This document shows, piece by piece, positions 56,086 to 64,000 of a stretch of 64,000 bases of DNA (its first letter is position 1; every line of letters begins with the position of its first letter). The notes below the pieces were generated by a model, which ran no database searches, was not told the origin of the DNA, and saw only the letters and a program-made list of their open reading frames with translations. Source of the DNA: Cellulomonas sp. SLBN-39 (GTDB lineage Bacteria; Actinomycetota; Actinomycetes; Actinomycetales; Cellulomonadaceae); assembly GCF_006715865.1 (NCBI RefSeq), contig NZ_VFOA01000001.1, forward strand, positions 3,968,001 through 4,032,000, read 5' to 3'. The position numbers and the translations under genes were made by a program.

Positions 56086-56510
56086 CAGGCCTGCTCGTCC
56101 TCGGCGGGCGCCGGGGCGTCCGCGGCCGCCGCGGCGGCCTTCTTCTCGGACGCCTTGGCCTTGGCCTTCTCGGCGTCGGCGGCGACCGCGTCGACCGCGG
56201 CCTTCGCGTCGGCCTTGGCCGCCTTGACGCGCAGCGTGCCCTCGGCACCGGGCAGGCCCTTGAACTTCTGCCAGTCGCCGGTGACCTTGAGGAGCGCGAG
56301 GACCTGCTCGGTCGGCTGCGCGCCGACGCCGAGCCAGTACTGCGCGCGCTCGGAGGCGACCTCGATGAGCGAGGGCTCCTCGGTGGGGTGGTACTTGCCG
56401 ATCTCCTCGATCACGCGACCGTCACGCTTGGTGCGCGAGTCGGCGACGACGATGCGGTAGTACGGTGCGCGGATCTTGCCCATGCGCTTGAGGCGGATCT
56501 TCGTGGCCAC
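56085..56510 (-). CDS. rpsP: 30S ribosomal protein S16 with an Ala/Lys-rich tail
   Basis: A 141-residue protein. The S16 core (about 1-85) contains [31 protein letters not shown] (seen as [20 protein letters not shown] and [10 protein letters not shown]) and [18 protein letters not shown]-terminal Ala/Lys/Asp tail of about 50 residues follows ([20 protein letters not shown]). S16 is needed for 30S assembly. The GTG at 56510 has AGGAGA upstream. It opens the unit with khpA, rimM and trmD. Confidence 0.98.
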   Translation of the reverse strand: MATKIRLKRMGKIRAPYYRIVVADSRTKRDGRVIEEIGKYHPTEEPSLIEVASERAQYWLGVGAQPTEQVLALLKVTGDWQKFKGLPGAEGTLRVKAAKADAKAAVDAVAADAEKAKAKASEKKAAAAAADAPAPAEDEQA

Positions 56511-56700
56511 GGTGTGGTCTTCTCCTGATGTCTGTTCCAGGGACCTCGCGGCGCTTCCCGTGGGGTAGGGCGCGCCGGTCCGGCCGGGGACACGGCGGGC
56601 ACAGGTAGAGGGGCTGTGCGAGCCGAGTACAGCCGACCATTGTGCCAGACGGTGGAGGGTGCTGCCCGCACGTCCGTCGGGGGCCGGTCGGACGGCCCTG

Positions 56701-57792
56701 TCAGCGCACGCGCGTCCCGCGCAGGACGACCGCCGTCGGCGCCGCCAGCGCCGTGACGTCGGCACGGGGGTCGCGGTCGTAGACGACGACGTCGGCGCTC
56801 GTGCCCTCGTCGATGCCGTCGACGCCCAGCCAGGCCCGGGTGCGCCAGCTCGCGGCGGCGACGACGTCCCGCACGGGCACGCCCGCCGCCACCATCGCCG
56901 CGGCCTCGTCCGCCACCCGGCCGTGCCCGATGGTGCCGCCGGCGTCCGTGCCGACCAGCAGGCGCACGCCCGCGTCGTGCAGGTCGCGCACGTGCTGCTC
57001 CCGCCGGGCGTGCATGGCCCGCATCCGCGCCGCGAACCGGGGGAACCGGGCCTCGCCCTGCGCGGCGATCGCGTCGAACCGCTCGACCTGCAGGAGCGTC
57101 GGCGTCACGGGGACGCCCGCCGCCGCGATGCGCTCGACCTGCGCGGGCGTCGCGCCCGTCGCGTGCTCGAGGCAGTCGACGCCCGCGTCGAGCAGCGGGT
57201 CGAGGGCCTCGGTCGCGAACGTGTGCGCCGTGACCCGCGCGCCGGCCGTGTGGGCGGCGGCGACCGCCTCGACCAGCACGTCGGCGGGCCACAGGGGGCG
57301 CAGGTCGCCCTCGGGCCCCAGGTCGCGGTCGATCCAGTCCGCGACGACCTTGACCCAGCCGTCGCCGCGCGCGGCCTCGTCGCGGACGGCTCGGGGCAGG
57401 TCCGTGACGGCCTCGAGCTCGCGGCCGTAGTGCCGCAGGTAGCGGCGCGGCCGGGCCAGGTGCCGGCCCGCGCGCAGCAGCCGCGGCAGGTCCGCACGCG
57501 CGTGCACCCACCCGGTGTCGGCGGGCGAGCCGGCGTCGCGCACGAGCAGGACCCCGGAGTCGCGGTCGGCCAGCGCCTGCCGCTCCGCGGCGGCCGCGTC
57601 GACGGGCCCGTCCGCGTCGAGCCCGATGTGGCAGTGCACGTCGACCAGCCCCGGCAGCACCCACCCGTGCAGCGTGGCGTCGGGCACGCCCGCCGGCCGC
57701 TCCAGCGTGAGGCGGTCGCCGACGACCCACGCGTCGCCGACCTCGCGCTCGTCGTCGAGGACGACCGTGCCCCGCAGGTGCAGGACGCCCAT
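56701..57792 (-). CDS. Amidohydrolase-family protein (metal-dependent)
   Basis: A 363-residue protein. [13 protein letters not shown] holds the H-x-H metal motif, with KVVADW (possible carbamylated Lys), [20 protein letters not shown] and LLVGTDAGG (Asp). These fit an imidazolonepropionase/prolidase-like amidohydrolase. The substrate is unknown. It starts with ATG at 57792, six bases from the ffh stop, so it is probably cotranscribed with ffh. It lies between ffh and rpsP, genes that are commonly adjacent. Confidence 0.9.
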   Translation of the reverse strand: MGVLHLRGTVVLDDEREVGDAWVVGDRLTLERPAGVPDATLHGWVLPGLVDVHCHIGLDADGPVDAAAAERQALADRDSGVLLVRDAGSPADTGWVHARADLPRLLRAGRHLARPRRYLRHYGRELEAVTDLPRAVRDEAARGDGWVKVVADWIDRDLGPEGDLRPLWPADVLVEAVAAAHTAGARVTAHTFATEALDPLLDAGVDCLEHATGATPAQVERIAAAGVPVTPTLLQVERFDAIAAQGEARFPRFAARMRAMHARREQHVRDLHDAGVRLLVGTDAGGTIGHGRVADEAAAMVAAGVPVRDVVAAASWRTRAWLGVDGIDEGTSADVVVYDRDPRADVTALAAPTAVVLRGTRVR

Positions 57793-57797
57793 GGCCG

Positions 57798-59411
57798 TCA
57801 GCGACCGCCGAGGAGCTTGTCGAACCCGGCGGGCAGCTGCAGCTCCGTCGGCGCGGCGGGCGCCTGCGGCGCGGGGGCCCCCAGGCCGAACGCCGAGCCC
57901 GCGGGGGCGGCCGGGCCCTCGCCCGATCCCCGCGCCGCCGCGGCGCGCTCCTGCTCGGCGCGCTTGGCCGGGTTGCCCGAGCGGGCGCCGCGCGCCTTCT
58001 TGGCGGGGGCCTGGCGTCCACGGGACTTCTTGCCGCCCATGCCCGGCAGGTTGCCCATCCCGGGCACGCCGCCCGGCATGCCGCCGCCCTTGGCCATCTG
58101 GCGCATCATCTTCTTCGCGCCGTCGAAGCGCTCGAGGAGCTGGTTGATCTCGCTCGTCGTGGTGCCCGACCCGCGCGCGATGCGGGCGCGGCGCGACCCG
58201 TTGATGATCTTGGGGTTCTGCCGCTCCCCCGGGGTCATCGACCGGATGATCGCCTCGATGCGGTCGACCTCGCGCTCGTCGAAGTTCTCCAGCGCCTCGC
58301 GCATCTGGCCCATGCCCGGCAGCATGCCGAACATCTTCTTGATCGAGCCCATGTTCTTCAGCTGCTGCATCTGCACGAGGAAGTCCTCGAGCGTGAAGTC
58401 CTCGCCCGAGACGAGCTTGCCGGCCATCTTCTCGGCCTGCTCGGCGTCGAACGCCTTCTCGGCCTGCTCGATGAGGGTGAGCACGTCACCCATGTCGAGG
58501 ATGCGCGAGGCCATGCGGTCGGGGTGGAACACCTCGAAGTCGGTGAGCTTCTCACCGGTCGAGGCGAACATGATGGGCCGGCCGGTGACGCTGGCGATCG
58601 ACAGCGCCGCACCGCCGCGGGCGTCGCCGTCGAGCTTGGACAGCACGACACCGGTGAACCCGACGCCGTCGGCGAAGGCCTGCGCGGTGGTCACCGCGTC
58701 CTGGCCGATCATCGCGTCGACGACGAAGAGGATCTCGTCCGGCTGGACCGCGTCGCGGATGTCCGCGGCCTGGGTCATCAGCTCGGCGTCGACTCCGAGA
58801 CGGCCGGCGGTGTCGACGACCAGCACGTCGTGCTGACGGGTCCTCGCGTGCTCCAGGCCCGCCCGGGCGACGGCCACGGGGTCGGCGCCGGCGGGCAGCA
58901 CGTCGTCGGCGCCCTGGTTGCCGGGGTGCGGGGCGAACACCGGCACGCCCGCACGCTCGGCGACGACCTGGAGCTGCGTCACCGCGTTGGGGCGCTGCAG
59001 GTCCGCGGCGACGAGGAGCGGCGTGTGCCCCTGCTCCTTGAGCCAGCGCGTGAGCTTGCCGGCCAGGGTCGTCTTGCCCGCACCCTGCAGGCCGGCGAGC
59101 ATGATGACGGTCGGCGGCTGCTTGGCGAACGCCAGCGTGCGCGTCTGCCCGCCGAGGATCGCCACGAGCTCGTCGTTGACGATCTTGACGACCTGCTGCG
59201 CCGGGTTCAGCGCGCCGGAGACCTCGGCGGACAGCGCGCGCTCGCGCACGGCGCCGGTGAACTGGCGGACGACCGGGACCGCGACGTCGGCGTCGAGCAG
59301 CGCGCGCCGGATCTCCCGGATCGTGGCGTCGATGTCGGCCTCGGAGAGCCGACCCTTCGTCCGCAGGTTCTTGAACGTCGACGTCAGACGGTCGGACAGG
59401 GTGGCGAACAA
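57798..59411 (-). CDS. ffh: Signal recognition particle protein Ffh
   Basis: A 537-residue GTPase that binds signal sequences and 4.5S RNA. The N domain is followed by the G domain (GLQGAGKTT near 107-115, DTAGRLG near 200, TGVVLSKLDGDARGG). The methionine-rich M domain is about 325-450 (MGSIKKMFGMLPGMGQM, KKMMRQMAKGGG). A Pro/Ala tail of about 70 residues extends beyond the usual end. The only good start is TTG at 59411, with GAGG seven bases before it. It follows glnD after 27 bases. Confidence 0.97.
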   Translation of the reverse strand: MFATLSDRLTSTFKNLRTKGRLSEADIDATIREIRRALLDADVAVPVVRQFTGAVRERALSAEVSGALNPAQQVVKIVNDELVAILGGQTRTLAFAKQPPTVIMLAGLQGAGKTTLAGKLTRWLKEQGHTPLLVAADLQRPNAVTQLQVVAERAGVPVFAPHPGNQGADDVLPAGADPVAVARAGLEHARTRQHDVLVVDTAGRLGVDAELMTQAADIRDAVQPDEILFVVDAMIGQDAVTTAQAFADGVGFTGVVLSKLDGDARGGAALSIASVTGRPIMFASTGEKLTDFEVFHPDRMASRILDMGDVLTLIEQAEKAFDAEQAEKMAGKLVSGEDFTLEDFLVQMQQLKNMGSIKKMFGMLPGMGQMREALENFDEREVDRIEAIIRSMTPGERQNPKIINGSRRARIARGSGTTTSEINQLLERFDGAKKMMRQMAKGGGMPGGVPGMGNLPGMGGKKSRGRQAPAKKARGARSGNPAKRAEQERAAAARGSGEGPAAPAGSAFGLGAPAPQAPAAPTELQLPAGFDKLLGGR

Positions 59412-59438
59412 CCGGACCTCGCTGAGGGAGACGGACTT

Positions 59439-61232
59439 CTACGGACGTCCCAGGGTACCGTCCAGCGCCCGCGCCGCCCGTGCCGTGAGGTCGTCGACGA
59501 GCGCCTGCCGCCACGTGGTCCACGCGGCGGGGCCGGCGGCCGACGCGTCGGCCTCCGTCAGGGCGCGCAGCATGACCAGCATGTCGGCCCGGTGGTCGAC
59601 CGCCTCGAGCAGCCGCTGCACCGTCGTCGGGTCCTCGGGGTCGGCCGTGGTGGCCAGCTCGGACAGCGTCAGGTGCTCGCGCACGAGGCGCACCACGTCG
59701 GCGCCGACCTCGGGCCCGAAGCCCATCCGCGCCACGATCGGGCCGGCCAGGCGGGCCCCCTCCACCGAGTGGTCGCCGGCACCCGCGCGCTTGCCGATGT
59801 CGTGCAGCAGCGCCGCGAGCAGGAGCGTGTCGGGGTGGGCGACGTCGCGCCGGTCCCGGCCCGCGCGGGCCACGGTCTCGACGAGGTGGCGGTCGACCGT
59901 GTGCCGGTGGATCGCCGAGCGCTGCGGCCGGTTGCGCACCCCCGCCCACTCCGGCACCCACGTCGTCACGACGCCGGCCAGGTCGAGCGCCTCCCACACG
60001 GGCACCTGCGCCGGGCCGGAGCCCAGCAGGTGCAGCAGCTGCTGCCGGGCGGCGCGCGGCCACGGGGTCGGCAGCGGCGGCGTCTGCTCCAGGCTGGCGA
60101 CGGTCACCGGCGAGAGCACCAGGCCCGTGCGGGCCGCGGTGGCCGCCGCGCGCAGCGAGAGCACGGGGTCCTCGGCGGGCCGGGCGTCGACCGCGAGCAC
60201 CAGCTCGCCGTCGTGCTCCACGAGCCCCTCGGCGATGGTCCGCAGGCGCGGCGGGGTCCGCCGTCCGCGCACCAGCCGGGGCGTGCGCGCCGGGCGCTGC
60301 AGGGCCTGGCGGGCGTTGCGGGCCGTGGTGTCCAGGGCGTACGAGATGACGCGGCCGGCCTCGGCGATCGACGCGAGCAGGTCGTCACGGTCGTCGAACC
60401 CGACGAGCGAGGCCACCTCGTCCTGGTCGGCCTGGAGCAGGCGGTTGGTGTGCCGGCGCGTGCTGACCTGCACGGCGTCGCGCACGTCGAGCAGGTGCGT
60501 GTACGCGTGGTCGACGGCACCGTGCGGGCGGTCCGTCAGCCAGGTCGCGGCGAGCGCGGACAGCACGACCGCGTCACGGATGCCGCCGCGCGCCTCCTTG
60601 AGGTCCGGCTCGATGAGGTAGGCGAGCTCGCCGTGCCGGTCCGCGCGCTGCTTGGTCGAGGCCAGCAGCTCGGGCAGACGGCGCCGGGCGGCGGACCGCC
60701 AGTCCGCGAGCAGCGCGGAGGTCGCCCGGGCCACGACGAGACCGTCGCCGGCGACGTGCTGGAGCTCGAGCAGGCCGACCGCGGCGGGCAGGTCGCGCGA
60801 GGCGACCTGGCGGCACTGCGCGAGCGAGCGGACGGAGTGGTCGAGGTCGAGCCCGGCGTCCCAGATGGGGTACCAGAGCCGCTCGGCCAGCTCGGCCAGC
60901 TCGGCGGGCGAGTGCCCGCGGCCCTCGTGGACGAGGAGCAGGTCGAGGTCGCTGACGGGGCTGGCGTCGCCGCGCCCGACGCTGCCGACGACGCCGAGCG
61001 CGACGCCGGTGACGTCACGGCCCTCCGTGGCCTGCGTCCACAGGTCGGCGAGGGCGTGCACGACGAGGTCGGCGATCGCGCGCCGACGGGCGACGCCGTC
61101 GGTCCCGGGGCCGGTCATCCGGGCGGCGAGGTCGAGCCGAGCGGCACGCAGGTCCCGCACCCCGGCGGGGTGCGGGACCTGCGACGAGCCGTTCTCGGCC
61201 GCGCCCCCTGCGGGCGGCCGTGGTGCATTCAT
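59439..61232 (-). CDS. glnD: PII uridylyltransferase GlnD, short form without ACT domains
   Basis: A 597-residue protein. The nucleotidyltransferase domain has [20 protein letters not shown] (20 residues; GS and D-x-D motifs) and [20 protein letters not shown]. The HD domain has [20 protein letters not shown]. The frame ends at TAG (59439-59441) at the end of the HD domain. Full-length GlnD has two further ACT domains (usual length about 780-890), which sense glutamine. Only 27 bases separate the stop from ffh, so they are absent rather than frameshifted. It would modify GlnK. The ATG at 61232 is in a reasonable place. Confidence 0.92.
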   Translation of the reverse strand: MNAPRPPAGGAAENGSSQVPHPAGVRDLRAARLDLAARMTGPGTDGVARRRAIADLVVHALADLWTQATEGRDVTGVALGVVGSVGRGDASPVSDLDLLLVHEGRGHSPAELAELAERLWYPIWDAGLDLDHSVRSLAQCRQVASRDLPAAVGLLELQHVAGDGLVVARATSALLADWRSAARRRLPELLASTKQRADRHGELAYLIEPDLKEARGGIRDAVVLSALAATWLTDRPHGAVDHAYTHLLDVRDAVQVSTRRHTNRLLQADQDEVASLVGFDDRDDLLASIAEAGRVISYALDTTARNARQALQRPARTPRLVRGRRTPPRLRTIAEGLVEHDGELVLAVDARPAEDPVLSLRAAATAARTGLVLSPVTVASLEQTPPLPTPWPRAARQQLLHLLGSGPAQVPVWEALDLAGVVTTWVPEWAGVRNRPQRSAIHRHTVDRHLVETVARAGRDRRDVAHPDTLLLAALLHDIGKRAGAGDHSVEGARLAGPIVARMGFGPEVGADVVRLVREHLTLSELATTADPEDPTTVQRLLEAVDHRADMLVMLRALTEADASAAGPAAWTTWRQALVDDLTARAARALDGTLGRP

Positions 61233-61254
61233 GCGGGTGCGGGCGCCGTCCTGG

Positions 61255-63084
<1,830 letters not shown>

Positions 63085-64000
63085 TCAGTCGCCGAGCAGG
63101 CCGTCGACGAACGCCTCGGGGTCGAAGGGCGCCAGGTCGTCCGGCCCCTCGCCGAGGCCGACGAGCTTGACGGGCACCCCGAGCTCGCGCTGCACGGCCA
63201 CGACGATGCCGCCCTTGGCGGTGCCGTCGAGCTTCGTCAGGACGATGCCCGTGACGCCCGCGACCTCGCCGAACACGCGCGCCTGCTGCAGCCCGTTCTG
63301 GCCGGTCGTCGCGTCGAGGACGAGCAGGACCTCCGACAGCGGGGCCTCGCGGGTGATGACGCGCGTGATCTTGCCGAGCTCGTCCATGAGGCCGGTCTTG
63401 TTCTGCAGGCGGCCGGCGGTGTCGACGAGCACGACGTCCGCCCCGTCGGCCCGCCCGGCCTTCACGGCGTCGAACGCGACGGCCGCGGGGTCGGCGCCGT
63501 CGCGGTCCGAGCGGACCGTGCGCACGCCCACGCGCGAGCCCCACGTCTGCAGCTGGTCGGCCGCGGCCGCGCGGAACGTGTCCGCGGCACCCAGCACCAC
63601 GGTGCTGCCGTCCGCCACCAGCACGCGCGCGAGCTTGCCGACCGTCGTGGTCTTGCCGGTGCCGTTCACGCCGACGACCATGACGACGGCAGGCACCCGG
63701 GACCCGTCCTCCGCCGTGCCGGGCGCGGTGCGCAGGCCCCGGTCCAGCGCGGGGTCGACGAGGGCGAGCAGCTGCTCGCGCAGCACGGCGCGGGCCTGCG
63801 TGCCGTCCTGGATCCCGTCGACGCGCACGCGGGTGCGCAGCGCCGCCATGAGCTCGTCGGTCGGGCCCGCACCGATGTCGGCGAGCAGCAGGGTCTCCTC
63901 CAGCTCGTCCCAGTCGTCCTCGCCGAGGTGGTCGCGCGAGAGGACCGTGAGGAGGCGGGCGCCGAGCGGGGAGCCGGAGCGGGCCAGCCGCTCGCGCAGC
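63085..64000 (-). CDS. ftsY: Signal recognition particle receptor FtsY (partial, 5' end beyond the window)
   Basis: The visible 305 codons run off the right edge. They cover the C-terminal part of the N domain (WDELEETLLLADIGAGPTDE) and the whole G domain: G1 GVNGTGKTTTVGKLA, GAADTFRAAAADQL, LVDTAGRLQNKTGLMDEL and VLTKLDGTAKGG, ending GEGPDDLAPFDPEAFVDGLLGD (seen as GEGPDDLAPFDPEAFVDGLL). FtsY docks Ffh-ribosome complexes at the membrane. It is followed by a hairpin and the amtB regulatory region. Confidence 0.97.
   Translation of the reverse strand, partial: LRERLARSGSPLGARLLTVLSRDHLGEDDWDELEETLLLADIGAGPTDELMAALRTRVRVDGIQDGTQARAVLREQLLALVDPALDRGLRTAPGTAEDGSRVPAVVMVVGVNGTGKTTTVGKLARVLVADGSTVVLGAADTFRAAAADQLQTWGSRVGVRTVRSDRDGADPAAVAFDAVKAGRADGADVVLVDTAGRLQNKTGLMDELGKITRVITREAPLSEVLLVLDATTGQNGLQQARVFGEVAGVTGIVLTKLDGTAKGGIVVAVQRELGVPVKLVGLGEGPDDLAPFDPEAFVDGLLGD

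Noticed and set aside
59412-59441. Possible frameshift that hides GlnD ACT domains
   Set aside because: Only 27 bases separate the glnD stop from ffh, so no coding space for about 190 residues exists in any frame.

Overview
The window is about 64 kb of very GC-rich, densely packed actinobacterial chromosome. It most likely comes from a Cellulomonas or a close Micrococcales relative. The strongest evidence is the gene at 9519-12818: its length and domain order (two N-terminal family 4 carbohydrate-binding modules, a family 9 glycoside hydrolase, two C-terminal Ig-like repeats) match endoglucanase C (CenC) of Cellulomonas fimi. The backbone order ftsY - amtB - glnK - glnD - ffh - rpsP - khpA - rimM - trmD - rplS - lepB - rnhB - yraN - comM - dprA - xerC - rpsB - tsf - pyrH - frr - cdsA - rlmN - dxr - rip1 - ispG - proS - rimP - nusA - ylxR - infB - rbfA - truB - ribF - rpsO - pnp - M16 protease - dapB is the usual actinobacterial translation, secretion and isoprenoid block. 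It is mostly on the minus strand here.

Layout. 1-1886 (plus): 3' end of a succinate-semialdehyde dehydrogenase gene, an AzlC/AzlD amino-acid exporter pair and an acetyltransferase. 1935-9378 (minus): dapB with a small membrane gene, an AraC-type regulator, an M16 protease, pnp, rpsO and ribF. 9519-12818: the cellulase. 12965-19677: truB, rbfA, infB, ylxR, nusA, rimP. 19850-24721: a lipoprotein, proS, a Fpg/Nei glycosylase and a membrane-protein/winged-helix pair. 24727-28295: an acetyltransferase, ispG and the rip1 site-2 protease. 28455-37596: a polyamine uptake and catabolism island (PotABCD, aminobutyraldehyde dehydrogenase, Lrp regulator, class III aminotransferase, FAD amine oxidase). 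37693-44993: dxr, a DivIVA-like gene, rlmN, cdsA, frr, pyrH, tsf, rpsB. 45390-53612: an M23 peptidase, a WhiG/FliA-type sigma factor, xerC, dprA, comM, yraN, a DUF2469 gene, rnhB, lepB. 53790-64000: rplS, trmD, rimM, khpA, rpsP, an amidohydrolase, ffh, glnD, glnK, amtB and the 3' part of ftsY.

How the genes work together. Many neighbours overlap by one or four bases (ATGA, GTGA, TGATG), which implies translational coupling. Several perfect hairpins without U-tracts sit at unit ends or between coupled ribosomal genes. At least six genes have a -10-like hexamer six or seven bases before the start codon, as expected for leaderless mRNAs. The polyamine island separates dxr from rip1-ispG and forms a complete putrescine-to-4-aminobutyrate route with its own regulator. 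The nitrogen cassette amtB-glnK-glnD has a good GlnR-type box upstream, but its GlnD ends after the HD domain and lacks the ACT sensor domains.

I saw no tRNA, rRNA, insertion sequence, prophage or CRISPR array. The most unusual points are the ACT-less GlnD, the polyamine island with its divergent regulatory region, the palindrome between the proS and nei promoters, and repeats or hairpins in the leaders of infB and rpsB. None of these is clearly a new biological system.
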